Shown here: positions 1 through 9,122 of the stretch, piece by piece
How the letters are laid out: every line of letters begins with the position of its first letter
How positions within the stretch are numbered: the first letter of the stretch is position 1
Assembly: GCA_022340805.1 (NCBI GenBank)
Contig: JAJDNF010000032.1
Location: 1-41,526, forward strand
DNA: 41,526 nucleotides
Source of the DNA: Chromatiaceae bacterium
GTDB taxonomy: Bacteria; Pseudomonadota; Gammaproteobacteria; Chromatiales; Chromatiaceae
Reading direction: 5' to 3'
Notes under the pieces: generated by a model
Database searches by the model: none
What the model saw: only the letters and a program-made list of their open reading frames with translations
Told to the model about the DNA's origin: nothing
Position numbers and translations under genes: made by a program

Positions 1-650
1 CCAACGGGTCTTGGTCTGCTGCTCCAGATCCTGCTCGGCCCCGACCTCCGCGAGGAAGGCCATGAATCCGGCAATCGCCACGGCTGCATGGGCAACCGGC
101 ACCTTGATCGACGCCTCTATCAACCGCGCCCCGTCCTCCCGCTTCCACAACTCCGCGGTGATCCTCCACGGGCAGGCAGGGTCCTCGAACTTCCAGCGGT
201 GGGCCTTGAGGGGGCCGAACACGGTCAATCCATCGAAGGCGACCTTGTCCGCCGACGGACTCCAGGAAGGCCTGCTGCTTGTTTGCAAACAGCTCAGCGA
301 TCCGCTCATCGCCCGCCACGACCTTCTTGATCAGGCCCTTTTCCACCGGCATCGAGAGCGAGGCTGACTTGGTGACCCCGGTGTCGCTGGCATCAGCCTC
401 CAGCTTGAAGCCCTCGAGCTTGCCCCATTTCTCGGAGACCTCGGTCGGCACCACCGGCCTGAACTTCACGGTGCTGTCGTGCTCCCCGCCGATGATCCGC
501 CGCGCACGCGCTATGGGCCAGGGCGCTATCGATCTGGGCATCGGGGATGGTGGCCTTGACCTCGATCGCGTCCACCCCGGCGACCGACTTGCCGACCTGG
601 TTGCGGGTGGCAGCACCGCGCTTATTAGAGGTTCTGTTTGTGGATCGCAT
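1..650 (-). pseudogene. CYTH-like domain protein, frameshifted and truncated by window edge
   Basis: Three pieces in different minus-strand frames read as one CYTH-type (adenylate cyclase/thiamine triphosphatase-like) protein. Piece A starts at ATG 650-648 with an AGGAG ribosome site at 658-662 and holds VDAIEVKATIPDAQ. Piece B (about 520 to 262) holds RARRIIGGEHDSTVKFRPV, the basic strand and DSTVK-RPV motif of the family. Piece C (about 262 to 1) holds FGPLKAHRWKFE, ITAELW and QQTKTRW, which match the C-terminal half of such proteins. Frame changes lie near 517 and near 256-265. The stretch usually found between the first strand and the RARR strand seems to be missing, which points to real decay and not only a sequencing error. 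No stop is seen before position 1, so the end is outside. The family call is from motif memory. Confidence 0.6.
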
Positions 651-879
651 CTTGGGTTCTCCTGAAGAATCGCTGGCGCTGTCCGGATCCTGCGGTGGTT
701 GCGCCCAACGCAACGAAAACCGGCGCGGCACCGGTCTATTGTAAACAGGATGTTGCACCGATCCTGGCCGGGGTCAATGAATCCCTGGGCAATCCGATCC
801 GCCATCTTCGGCAAGTGCCTGCGAGCTGCAGCGGGCCTTCCCGATGGCCTGCGTGCGCACTGCATACGGCCCATAATGC

Positions 880-905
880 AAAAAGCCCCGCCAATGGCGG
901 GGCCT
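880..905 (-). terminator. Rho-independent terminator of the cold-shock gene
   Basis: Read on the minus strand, an 8-bp perfect GC stem (GCCCCGCC at 903-896 pairing with GGCGGGGC at 892-885) with a 3-nt loop is followed by five T. It lies about 35 nt after the stop codon of the cold-shock gene. Confidence 0.8.
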
Positions 906-938
906 TCTTACCAGGTGGCTAGCGCCTGGTACCCAGGA

Positions 939-1142
939 TTACTGGGGTACGACGTTGATCGCGCTCGGACCTTTCTGGCCCTGCTCGACGTCGAAGGACA
1001 CGGTCTGTCCCTCGGCCAGCGACTTGAAACCGGACGCCTGGATGGCCTTGTGGTGGACGAAGACGTCCTTGGAGCCATCGCTGGGGGTGATAAAGCCGAA
1101 GCCTTTCTCGTCACTGAACCACTTAACTGTACCTGTAGCCAT
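939..1142 (-). CDS. csp: Cold-shock protein, CspA family
   Basis: A 67-residue single OB-fold protein that binds single-stranded nucleic acid and acts as an RNA chaperone. It shows the family N-terminus TGTVKWF, RNP1 KGFGFI (residues 13-18) and RNP2 VFVHH (27-31). The length is typical of CspA/CspD-type proteins. The start ATG at 1142-1140 has AGAGGT about 7 nt upstream. A 180-nt gap separates it from the divergent IorA gene, leaving room for the long 5' leader common in csp mRNAs, and a strong terminator follows. Which paralogue it is, and whether it is cold-induced, cannot be told from sequence. Confidence 0.95.
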   Translation of the reverse strand: MATGTVKWFSDEKGFGFITPSDGSKDVFVHHKAIQASGFKSLAEGQTVSFDVEQGQKGPSAINVVPQ

Positions 1143-1322
1143 TACGGTTACCTCTGTTGTGTATTAACGTGTAGATATGCAGACAAATGCTGAGGTATTG
1201 CGGAAGGGTCTGCGACAAAACGCGCGAGAGAAACCACCGAACAACTACAATAATTCACTGCGGTGTGCACACTATCCTAATACCTGAGCTATACGCAAGG
1301 TTTATTTAGTGGGGTCAATTGA
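1143..1322. promoter_or_regulatory. Divergent intergenic region between csp and iorA
   Basis: This 180-bp, comparatively AT-rich gap must carry promoters for both the minus-strand csp gene and the plus-strand iorAB pair. It holds a perfect 10-bp palindrome, GTGTGCACAC, at 1263-1272. I see no convincing -35/-10 pair in either direction. A GGGGT at 1311-1315 serves as ribosome site for iorA. Confidence 0.35.
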
Positions 1323-1790
1323 ATGGCAAAACTGAACGTCAACGGCAGGCCGGTCGAAATCGACGTGGATGGCTCAACCCCGTTGCTGTGGGTGCTGCGC
1401 GAACAGCTCGGTCTCAGCGGCACCAAATACGGCTGCGGCATCGGCGTATGCGGTGCCTGTACCGTGCATATCGACGGCGAGGCCGTGCGTGCCTGCGTCG
1501 TTCCGGTCGATGCGCTGTCTGCGGCGCAAAAGGTGCTGACAATCGAGGGCCTTTCCGCCGACGGCAGCCATCCGGTGCAACGCGTCTGGGAAGAGCTCGA
1601 CGTGCCACAGTGTGGTTACTGCCAGCCCGGCATGATCATGAGCGTGGTCGCGTTGCTGAACGGCAACCCGACGCCAAGCGACGCGGACATCGATGCCAAT
1701 CTCACCAATATCTGCCGCTGCGGCACCTTCAATCGCGTGCGCCGCGGTATCCACCTGGTCGCTGAACGCAACAAGCGCGGGGAGGCATGA
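1323..1790 (+). CDS. iorA: Isoquinoline 1-oxidoreductase-type small subunit ([2Fe-2S] protein)
   Basis: A 155-residue electron-transfer subunit of a xanthine-oxidase-family molybdenum hydroxylase. The N-terminal plant-ferredoxin domain has C38, C43, C46 and C58 ([15 protein letters not shown]). The C-terminal helical domain has C97, C100, C131 and C133 (QCGYCQPGM and CRCGTF), so both [2Fe-2S] clusters look intact. It overlaps the large subunit by 4 nt (ATGA), which argues for co-translation. Members oxidise N-heterocycles or aldehydes, but the substrate cannot be read from sequence. No separate FAD subunit, cytochrome or XdhC-type maturation gene is adjacent, as is usual for two-subunit IorAB-type enzymes. 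Confidence 0.9.
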   Translation: MAKLNVNGRPVEIDVDGSTPLLWVLREQLGLSGTKYGCGIGVCGACTVHIDGEAVRACVVPVDALSAAQKVLTIEGLSADGSHPVQRVWEELDVPQCGYCQPGMIMSVVALLNGNPTPSDADIDANLTNICRCGTFNRVRRGIHLVAERNKRGEA

Positions 1791-3964
1791 TGGCCATCGA
1801 TCGGATAATGATCTCGCGTCGTGATTTCCTGATCGGCACCGCAGCGGCAGGCGCCGGCCTTTCACTCGGCATGTACCTGCCTGATGGCGGCGAGGCACAG
1901 GCGGCCGAGCAGCCGCGCGAGGTCAATGCCTGGGTGGTGATCGAGCCGGATGACACCGTGATCATTCGCATCGCGCGATCCGAGATGGGGCAGGGCACGC
2001 TGACCGGGCTGGCACAACTGGTCGCCGAGGAACTCGAGTGCGACTGGTCGAAGGTCAAGACCGAGTACCCGACGCCGGGCCAGAGCCTCGCGCGCAATCG
2101 CGTCTGGGGCAGCTTTTCGACCGGCGGCAGCCAGGGTATCCGGGGCAGTCATCAGTACGTGCGTGAGGGTGGGGCGCTTGCCCGCGTGCTGTTGATCGAG
2201 GCCGCCGCCGAGGCCTGGGACGTACCGGTCGAGGAATGCAGCGTCGCGGCGGGCGTGATCAGCCACGGTCCCACCGGCCGCACCACGAGCTACGGCAAAG
2301 TGGCTGCGGCCGCCGCCGGCCTGGTACCGCCGGTGGCCGTGGAGCTCAAGGACCCCAAGGATTGGAAGCTGATCGGCAGGCCGGTGAAGCGCCTGGACAC
2401 CCATGACAAACTGACCGGCGCACAGGTATTCGGGACCGATCTACAGCTGCCCGGCATGCTCAATGCATCGATCCGCGCCTGTCCGGTGTTCGGCGGCAAA
2501 CTGGTGGCGTTCGACGACAAGGCGGTGCGCGGGATGCGCGGGGTGCGAGCCGTGGTGCCTGTCGACGACAACGCGGTCGCGGTGGTAGCCGACACCTGGT
2601 GGCAGGCGCACAGCGCATTGCAGGCCCTGCCGATTACCTGGGACCAGGGTCCGAACGCCGAGTTGAGCAGCGCATCGATTGCGCGCTGGCTGGTGGAAGG
2701 GCTGACGGCCGACGACGCCTTCGTCGGCAACCGTGCCGGTGATGTCGAACAGGCACTCCAGGCGGCGGCAAAGACCGTCGAGGCGGTGTACGGCTATCCG
2801 TACCAGCACCACGCCACGCTGGAACCGATGAACGCCACCGCACGCTGGACCGCGCAGCGCTGCGAGGTCTGGTGTCCGACGCAGAACGGCGAGGCCGCGC
2901 TGCAGGCCGCCGCCGAGGCGGCCGGTCTCCCGCCGGCACAATGCGAGGTGTACAAGATCCATCTCGGCGGTGGTTTCGGCCGGCGCGGTTTCAGCGATTA
3001 CGTGAAACAGGCGGTGGCGATCGCGAAACAGCTGCCCGGCACGCCGGTCAAGCTGCTGTGGTCGCGCGAAGAAGACATGCTGCACGGCGCCTACCATCCG
3101 ATCACCCAGGCCAGGCTGGTCGGCGGGCTCGATGCCAATGGCGACCTGATCGGCCTGCGCGTGCGGATCTCCGGACAGTCGATCCTGGCCTCGGTGCGGC
3201 CCGCGGCGTTGCAGGACGGCGCCGACATGATCACCTTCCAGGGCATGTTGCCGGACGGCGACCATGCGATCAGCTACTCGGTGCCCAACCTGCTTGTCGA
3301 CCATGCGATGCGCAACCCGGCCGTGCCACCGGGATTCTGGCGCGGCGTCAACATCAATCAGAATGCGATCTACTTCGAAAGCTTCGTGGATGAGCTGGCA
3401 CATGCGGCGGGCAAAGATCCGCTCGAGTTCAGGCGCAAGCTGATGGGCGACCATCCGAAAGGCCTGGCGGTGTTGAACGCGGTGGCGCAGAGGGCCGGTT
3501 GGGGTACGCCGGCTGGCGAGGGTGTGCACCGTGGTCTGGCCGTATGCAAGACCTTTGGCAGTCATGTCGCGGCCTGCGCCGAGGTCTCTGTCAGCAGCGA
3601 AGGACGCCTCAGAATCCACCGTATCATCGCGGCAACCGACAGCGGTTACGCGGTGAATCCGCAACAGATCGAGGCCCAGGTCGAGGGCTCGTTCGTATTC
3701 GGGCTTTCGGCGATGCTGTATGGCGGCTGCACCGTCAAGGCCGGCCGCGTGGAACAGGAGAACTTCGATAGCTATCCGTCGATGCTGATGGCCGAGATGC
3801 CGAAGGTCGAGACGATCGTAATGCCATCCGGTGGCTTCTGGGGCGGGGTAGGTGAACCGACCATCGCGGTCGCCGCGCCGGCCGTGCTGAACGCGATATT
3901 CGCCGCCACCGGCAAGCGCGTGCGCCAGTTGCCGCTACGCGGTGTGGACCTGAGGGCTGCGTGA
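1787..3964 (+). CDS. iorB: Isoquinoline 1-oxidoreductase-type large subunit (molybdopterin-binding)
   Basis: A 725-residue catalytic subunit carrying the molybdenum cytosine-dinucleotide cofactor. An N-terminal twin-arginine signal ([15 protein letters not shown], residues about 10-24) followed by an Ala-rich stretch predicts Tat export of the folded IorAB complex to the periplasm. Family features visible are the [12 protein letters not shown] cofactor-binding loop and a C-terminal [14 protein letters not shown], which carries the conserved catalytic Glu. Length is normal for IorB. An ATG at 1790 is an alternative start; 1787 overlaps the iorA stop. It probably acts as a periplasmic dehydrogenase of an aldehyde or N-heteroaromatic compound, an inference from the family. 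Confidence 0.9.
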   Translation: MMAIDRIMISRRDFLIGTAAAGAGLSLGMYLPDGGEAQAAEQPREVNAWVVIEPDDTVIIRIARSEMGQGTLTGLAQLVAEELECDWSKVKTEYPTPGQSLARNRVWGSFSTGGSQGIRGSHQYVREGGALARVLLIEAAAEAWDVPVEECSVAAGVISHGPTGRTTSYGKVAAAAAGLVPPVAVELKDPKDWKLIGRPVKRLDTHDKLTGAQVFGTDLQLPGMLNASIRACPVFGGKLVAFDDKAVRGMRGVRAVVPVDDNAVAVVADTWWQAHSALQALPITWDQGPNAELSSASIARWLVEGLTADDAFVGNRAGDVEQALQAAAKTVEAVYGYPYQHHATLEPMNATARWTAQRCEVWCPTQNGEAALQAAAEAAGLPPAQCEVYKIHLGGGFGRRGFSDYVKQAVAIAKQLPGTPVKLLWSREEDMLHGAYHPITQARLVGGLDANGDLIGLRVRISGQSILASVRPAALQDGADMITFQGMLPDGDHAISYSVPNLLVDHAMRNPAVPPGFWRGVNINQNAIYFESFVDELAHAAGKDPLEFRRKLMGDHPKGLAVLNAVAQRAGWGTPAGEGVHRGLAVCKTFGSHVAACAEVSVSSEGRLRIHRIIAATDSGYAVNPQQIEAQVEGSFVFGLSAMLYGGCTVKAGRVEQENFDSYPSMLMAEMPKVETIVMPSGGFWGGVGEPTIAVAAPAVLNAIFAATGKRVRQLPLRGVDLRAA

Positions 3965-4030
3965 CAGAGGTCGAATCGCCCAGTTCGCCTGTGATGGGTA
4001 TATTGGCTTATCCCGCGGCCTGATGGTCGC

Positions 4031-4690
4031 TTACAGGCTTGTGTGTGCCAGTCCGGCGATTCGCGCCAGCAGGGCCTCGATCTGATATGACGGGACTTCG
4101 CTCGGCGCCTGACTGTCGATGATCTGTGCTCCGAAAGCAGACAAGTCCAGACCTTGCAGGGCGCACAGCAACAAAGCGCGGATGTGCTTGTGGGTAACGA
4201 TCAGGACTGGACCGAGGCCACCATTAACGACGATATCTACAAACGCATTTGCAACCCGTTTCTGCGCCTCGTCGATGGCCTCTCCGCCAGGTACCGCAAC
4301 TCTGCTGGCGTCGACCAGCCAGCCTGCATAACCGCTGGCATTCGAGCTCAACAGATCATCGATGATCGCGCCCTCCCAGACGCCATGGTCCAGTTCGCGC
4401 AGGCCGGGGTGGGCCTCCAGGGGAATGCCGAGATGCTCGGCATAGATACGCCCGGTCTGCCAGGCCCTTTGGTAGGGGCTTGAATAGATTCGCTGCAACC
4501 CGAGGGGCTCGAGCAGTGCAACAAGCGCCAATGCCTCTGCACGGCCCTGGTCGTTCAACGGTAGGTCCTGGCTGCCTTGCAAGCGCCCCTGCACGTTCCA
4601 ATCCGTACTGCAATGCCGGGCTAGAAAGACCCGTGCAGGCGCCTCCGGGCGAGGCCTTGACTCAGGCAATTGCAATGCATGCGCTCCCAT
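4031..4690 (-). CDS. Histidine phosphatase family protein (phosphoglycerate mutase-like)
   Basis: A 219-residue cytosolic phosphatase of the branch-1 histidine phosphatase superfamily. The catalytic motif FLARHCSTDWN places the phospho-accepting His at residue 26. R75 in SSPYQRAWQT, the E99/D101 region (RELDHGVWEG) and H167 in LIVTHKH complete the active site. The last motif is THKH where many members have a His followed by small residues. It starts 12 nt after the ABC ATPase stop and is very likely the last gene of that operon. Its company suggests it dephosphorylates the imported compound inside the cell, but cobalamin or sugar-phosphate roles cannot be excluded. Confidence 0.85.
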   Translation of the reverse strand: MGAHALQLPESRPRPEAPARVFLARHCSTDWNVQGRLQGSQDLPLNDQGRAEALALVALLEPLGLQRIYSSPYQRAWQTGRIYAEHLGIPLEAHPGLRELDHGVWEGAIIDDLLSSNASGYAGWLVDASRVAVPGGEAIDEAQKRVANAFVDIVVNGGLGPVLIVTHKHIRALLLCALQGLDLSAFGAQIIDSQAPSEVPSYQIEALLARIAGLAHTSL

Positions 4691-4702
4691 AGGGCATTTC
4701 GC

Positions 4703-5788
4703 CTAGTTGCTGAGGATCCGTACTTGGACCGGGTCCAGTGTGACGGAGACTGCGTCATCAATCTCGTAGCTGCGTCGCCCGACCTGGTGTCCGTCATCGA
4801 CCAGGATGTCTTGTCCTCCGCAGTCGATTGCATACCGGAACAGGTTGCCGAGAAACTCGCGATGACGGACCCGTCCTTCGAACGAAACAATATCCGGCCG
4901 GCTTTCCTGGCCTGGATCGGCAATCGATACATGGTGTGGGCGGAACATCGCAGTCGCGTGGGATGCAGCTTTTGCATCGTGCTGCAAAGGAATCTGTAAG
5001 CCACAGCCAGCACGAAAGGTGGCCTGTGCCTCGTCCCTCTCGACCTTTCCGTCGAGCAGGTTGGCAGTACCCAGGAAGTTGGCGACGAAACGATTGGCTG
5101 GGTTGTCATACAGCGACATGGGAGAGCCGACCTGCTGGAGAATCCCATCGTTGAGTACGGCCATGCGGTCGGCGATCGTATTGGCCTCATCCTGGTCATG
5201 GGTGACAAATATCGTGGTGATGCCAAGGCGTCGCTGCAGCTCCCGAATCTCGCGGCGCATGTGGATGCGTAGATTGGCGTCGAGGTTGGACAGGGGTTCG
5301 TCGAGAAGCAAAACGCGAGGCTCTATCACGATCGTGCGGGCAAGCGCCACGCGTTGCTGCTGGCCACCCGATAACTGAGAGGGGCGCCGATCGGCGAGTT
5401 CACGGAGTCCCACCACCTCGAGTGCGGCATCGGTACGTTCTCTGACTTCGGATGCTGGCAGTCGCCGCTCCTCCAAGCCGAACGCCACGTTGCGAAAGAC
5501 CGTCATATGCGGCCACAGGGCATAGTTCTGAAAGACCATGCCGACATTCCGCCTCCAGGGTGGCAGTTGGGCGACATTCTCTTCCCCGATGAACACCTGT
5601 CCGGTGGGCATCGGCCCGAATCCCGCGATCAGGCGAAGTAGAGTGGACTTGCCGGAGCCTGAAGGCCCAAGAAAGGCGAAGAATTCACCGGGCTCGATAT
5701 CGAGGTCGATATTGCGCAGCACCGCATGGTCGCCAAATGCGAGGCCGACCCTGCGCAATCGTACATTCACGCTTTTGTTGTCCGACAT
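4703..5788 (-). CDS. ABC transporter ATP-binding protein (FbpC/PotA/PhnT-like)
   Basis: A 361-residue ATPase powering the adjacent importer. It has Walker A GPSGSGKST (41-49), Q-loop QNYALWPHMTV, signature LSGGQQQR (139-146), Walker B VLLLDEP (159-165) and H-loop THDQDEA (H197). After about residue 240 comes a TOBE-type regulatory domain (MFRPHHVSI and following), as in iron(III), putrescine and 2-aminoethylphosphonate importers. The start ATG is 9 nt after the permease stop, so the two are co-transcribed. The substrate is not determined by this subunit. Confidence 0.93.
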   Translation of the reverse strand: MSDNKSVNVRLRRVGLAFGDHAVLRNIDLDIEPGEFFAFLGPSGSGKSTLLRLIAGFGPMPTGQVFIGEENVAQLPPWRRNVGMVFQNYALWPHMTVFRNVAFGLEERRLPASEVRERTDAALEVVGLRELADRRPSQLSGGQQQRVALARTIVIEPRVLLLDEPLSNLDANLRIHMRREIRELQRRLGITTIFVTHDQDEANTIADRMAVLNDGILQQVGSPMSLYDNPANRFVANFLGTANLLDGKVERDEAQATFRAGCGLQIPLQHDAKAASHATAMFRPHHVSIADPGQESRPDIVSFEGRVRHREFLGNLFRYAIDCGGQDILVDDGHQVGRRSYEIDDAVSVTLDPVQVRILSN

Positions 5789-5797
5789 GGATCTGGC

Positions 5798-7519
5798 TCA
5801 CTCCAATTTTGCGGTCGCCTCGGCAACTACACGATCCGCAGTACGCAGCCGTCGACTTCGTTCGATGACCCGGTGAGACACATAGGTGCCGAGGCCGACT
5901 ATGATCACGGCGATGATGCCCAGCGCGGCGCCGGGTCCTCGGCCAGCCGCGGACTGCATGAAGACATAGATCCCGTACGAAAGAGGGGCGTCCGATTGTT
6001 GTGCCACGAGCATCAAAGTGGCGGACAGTTCAACCGATGCGGTGGCGAAGCTGGTGACAAAACCCGCCAGTATGCCGCCCGACATCAGGGGGACGACAAT
6101 GCGGCGCACGGTCCTTGATTTGGTCGCGCCGATGTTTTCCGCCGCTTCTTCCAACGTGACGCTGACCTGTTGCAGGGCCGCCACGCAGGCGCGTAGTGCA
6201 TAGGGCAGGCGCCGGATGGCCAGCGCGATAACTAGAATAACCCACCAGGTGGCCAGCGGCTGCTCACTGAAGGGCAACTGCACGCCGTAGAAGGTGCGTA
6301 GGTAACCGATGCCCAGCACCACGCCCGGTACCGCGAGCGCCGCCGTTGCTGTGTAGTCGAGCCATTTGCGGCCAGGGATACCGGTTCGCCAAACAACATA
6401 GGCGATGGCCGTGCCCAGCACAATATCGATACCTGCCGCCAAGCCGGCGTAGATGAGTGTATTGGTCACGTATTGCGAAGACGTGTGGAACACACGCAGG
6501 TAGTGCTCCAGGGTGTACGCATCGGGAAGCACCGCGAACGACCACACAGTACCGAATGAAAGAAGCAGTAGACCCAGGTGTGGGGCCAACACGAGCGCCA
6601 GAATCAAGACGATGACGGCGTACGCAGCGAGCTTTTCCCAGGTGCCCAGATCGCGCTTCAACAGCCCACCGCCACCTTTCTGCACCGAGGCGTATTCGCG
6701 GCCGCGGAACGCGAGGAACGACACCCATAGGGAGAACATCGAGAAGAGCACCAGCATGACCGAAATGACATAACCCATTGGGTCCGTTATGCCGATGGAA
6801 CTGATTCGCAGATAGGCCTGTGGCGCCAACATCTTGTTGACGTTGAGCAGCAGTGGGGTGCCGAGGTCATCGAAAACCTTCAGAAATACCAGCGATGCGC
6901 CAGCGACGAATCCCGGCATAGCCAGCGGGAACACGATGCGCCGGAAAAGCCGCATGCCGCTCGAGCCCAGGTTTTGCGCCGACTCCTCCAAGGACCGATC
7001 GATATTGGCCAGACTCGCGGACAGGTTGGTGAGGATGAACGGAAAATAATGAATGCTCTCGACCAGGATGACCCCGTTGAGACCCTCCATGAACGGAACC
7101 GTGAACCCGAAGTGCTCATCGAGCAGGAGATTCACACTACCGTTGCTGCCAAACAGCAATTGCATCGCTACCGCACCAACGAAAGGCGGCATGATGAGGG
7201 GCACGACGCCCAGCGTCTGGATAAGCATCGCGCCACCAAAGTTGAAGCGCGTGGTGAAGTACGCCAACGGCACGGCGATGATACTCGCCAGCATCACTGA
7301 CATCCCGGCGACGTAGAGCGAGTTCCAGAACGACTCGCGAAACAATGCGGTGTTGAAGAAGTCCTGAAAATTGACCAGCGTGAAGCCGCCCGTGCCGGGG
7401 TCCTGGAAGGCGACAAAAACCACCTTCAGCACGGGCACCGCGAGAAAGACGATCAGGAAGACGGCGAGCAATACCGCTATGCTGGTTGGGCCCCAGTGTG
7501 GACGGGAAGTCAGCGACAT
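5798..7519 (-). CDS. Iron(III)/organophosphate-type ABC permease, fused two-domain
   Basis: A 573-residue inner-membrane permease with two tandem BPD_transp_1 domains, about 12 hydrophobic segments in all. Each half has an EAA coupling loop for the ATPase: EESAQNLGSSGMRLFRRIV in the first and EEAAENIGATKSRTVRRIV in the second. This fused architecture is that of FbpB and of putative 2-aminoethylphosphonate or phosphoglycerate permeases. It follows the binding-protein gene after 65 nt and precedes the ATPase by 9 nt. Iron versus organophosphate cannot be decided from this protein alone. Confidence 0.92.
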   Translation of the reverse strand: MSLTSRPHWGPTSIAVLLAVFLIVFLAVPVLKVVFVAFQDPGTGGFTLVNFQDFFNTALFRESFWNSLYVAGMSVMLASIIAVPLAYFTTRFNFGGAMLIQTLGVVPLIMPPFVGAVAMQLLFGSNGSVNLLLDEHFGFTVPFMEGLNGVILVESIHYFPFILTNLSASLANIDRSLEESAQNLGSSGMRLFRRIVFPLAMPGFVAGASLVFLKVFDDLGTPLLLNVNKMLAPQAYLRISSIGITDPMGYVISVMLVLFSMFSLWVSFLAFRGREYASVQKGGGGLLKRDLGTWEKLAAYAVIVLILALVLAPHLGLLLLSFGTVWSFAVLPDAYTLEHYLRVFHTSSQYVTNTLIYAGLAAGIDIVLGTAIAYVVWRTGIPGRKWLDYTATAALAVPGVVLGIGYLRTFYGVQLPFSEQPLATWWVILVIALAIRRLPYALRACVAALQQVSVTLEEAAENIGATKSRTVRRIVVPLMSGGILAGFVTSFATASVELSATLMLVAQQSDAPLSYGIYVFMQSAAGRGPGAALGIIAVIIVGLGTYVSHRVIERSRRLRTADRVVAEATAKLE

Positions 7520-7584
7520 CGATAACGCGTGTATCTTCGGTCAGGGGCGGCGCCGGATCGGGCCGGCGCGTTACCCGCCGGCGA

Positions 7585-8940
7585 CTAATTGGCCTTGTTG
7601 AGGGCTTGCTTGGCCAGTTCGCCGGCCTTGGCGTAGTTGGATTGCGCAAAGCCGTCCCATTTCTGTTCGACTTCGGCCTGCCGCTGCGGTACTTCGTCAG
7701 TCGGCTTCTTGCGCTTCTTGGCGAAGATCGCCGCGAACGCGGGATCGTTCGCCTCCGCCTCGGTCACCGGCACCGCCGCAATCAATGTCCTGGCCTGCTC
7801 AAGGAGTGCCTCAGCCTCGGGTTTGGATTTGCCGGCCAGCGCTGATTCAGCGGCCTGGACGGCGGCGGTTGCGGTGCGCAGCTCCTCGGCGCGGAAGGTG
7901 ATCAACTGGTCAAACAGCGAATTGACGAGATTGTAGCGGCCTTCCGAGAGGTCGGAATCAAACTTGACCGCAGCGCCAATCGATTTGTCTTCGAAGGGGT
8001 TGGGTAAACCGGGGGGCGCCTTTGCATAGATCGCAGGTTTTACCGGCAGGCGCTGGATCTTCGAGTCGAACAGGAGCTCCTGGCCTTCGTCGGACAACAG
8101 AAAATCAATGAATGCACCAGCAGCCTCGGGATGCGGTGCATTTTTCACGATCCCCACGTTCGCGGGTACCAGCGCCGTAATCGTCGGGTAGACGAATTCG
8201 ACCGGGAATCCGGATGCCTTGGACGAAAAGCCAAAGAAATCGATGACGATGCCGAGACCGAATTCGCCGCTGTTGACCCCATCGGGCACACCGAAGCTTC
8301 GCTCCGTGATGGTTTTGAAATTGCCGGCCATCTCCTTCATCGTCGCCCAACCCTTGTCCCACCCCTCACCCTGCAGAATTGCCTCTACCGTGAGGTGAGT
8401 GGTGCCCGAGCGAGAGGGTGCCGACATGCCGACGTGACCAAAGTAGACCGGCTTCTTCAGATCGTCCCATTCCTTGGGTACGGGCAATTTCTTGGCCTTG
8501 AGATACCGGGTGTTGTACATAATTCCATACCCGGAGGCGGCGAAACCAAAGAAATAGCGGTCGGGATCATTGATCGGAAAGGATCCGATCATGTCGGGAA
8601 TGCCGGAGGAATGCGGTTGATACTTCTGCAGCAAACCCTTGTTCTTCAGGACCCCGAAGGCATCCGGGGCCGACACCCAGAACAGATCCGTCGTGTTGTT
8701 GCCGGCGGTCTCCTGGACGTACTTGACGCCCGCCGAGGTCTTTTTGTTAAGCACTTCAACTTTGGTGGTGGGGTGTCTGCGCTCAAACGCTGCCTGGAAG
8801 ACACCGGTCAGGTCTTCCGGGAACGAGGTAACAATGACCAGTTTGTCTTCCAGAGCATGGGCGGTGCCCCACGACGCGCACAACGCCAATGGGACCAACA
8901 AGCTGCCGGTGATGCGCCGGACGAAAGTCGACAGATGCAT
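7585..8940 (-). CDS. ABC transporter periplasmic substrate-binding protein with long C-terminal extension
   Basis: A 451-residue extracellular solute-binding protein (FbpA/PgtC-like, SBP family 1). A signal peptide (VRRITGSLLVPLALCASWG, likely cleaved after AHA at 27-29) sends it to the periplasm. The body contains FFGFAASGYGIMYNTRYL and GHVGMSAPSRSGTTHL, motifs I associate with the organophosphate-type branch (PgtC, phosphoglycerate). From about residue 345 it carries roughly 100 extra residues rich in Ala, Glu and Lys, predicted helical, beyond the usual 330-350 residues. The start has AAGGAG about 9 nt upstream. First gene of the importer operon. Substrate is probably a phosphorylated carboxylate or phosphonate, with iron(III) the alternative. 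Confidence 0.85.
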   Translation of the reverse strand: MHLSTFVRRITGSLLVPLALCASWGTAHALEDKLVIVTSFPEDLTGVFQAAFERRHPTTKVEVLNKKTSAGVKYVQETAGNNTTDLFWVSAPDAFGVLKNKGLLQKYQPHSSGIPDMIGSFPINDPDRYFFGFAASGYGIMYNTRYLKAKKLPVPKEWDDLKKPVYFGHVGMSAPSRSGTTHLTVEAILQGEGWDKGWATMKEMAGNFKTITERSFGVPDGVNSGEFGLGIVIDFFGFSSKASGFPVEFVYPTITALVPANVGIVKNAPHPEAAGAFIDFLLSDEGQELLFDSKIQRLPVKPAIYAKAPPGLPNPFEDKSIGAAVKFDSDLSEGRYNLVNSLFDQLITFRAEELRTATAAVQAAESALAGKSKPEAEALLEQARTLIAAVPVTEAEANDPAFAAIFAKKRKKPTDEVPQRQAEVEQKWDGFAQSNYAKAGELAKQALNKAN

Positions 8941-9012
8941 TTTGGTGACATCTCCTTGTGGAACCAGGGTTTACTTGGTATGGGCGAGACTGGCTCTCGG
9001 GCTAACCGGGGA

Positions 9013-9040
9013 AGTATGGCGCGATCTCTCGCACTTGCAA
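9013..9040 (-). promoter_or_regulatory. Possible sigma-70 promoter of the ABC importer operon
   Basis: On the minus strand TTGCAA (9040-9035), a 16-nt spacer and CATACT (9018-9013) lie about 73 nt before the binding-protein start. Each box matches the consensus at 4 of 6 positions, so this is a weak prediction. Confidence 0.2.
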
Positions 9041-9122
9041 CATGACTGTCAGAATTGTCGCCGTCCCGGCGCTCGAGACCGGTCCGGCGATCAGGAAGCG
9101 GACACCCAAGGGAAGCTACGAC

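Noticed and set aside
2441..3664. 407-codon minus-strand open frame
   Set aside because: Antisense to iorB; composition typical of a shadow frame.
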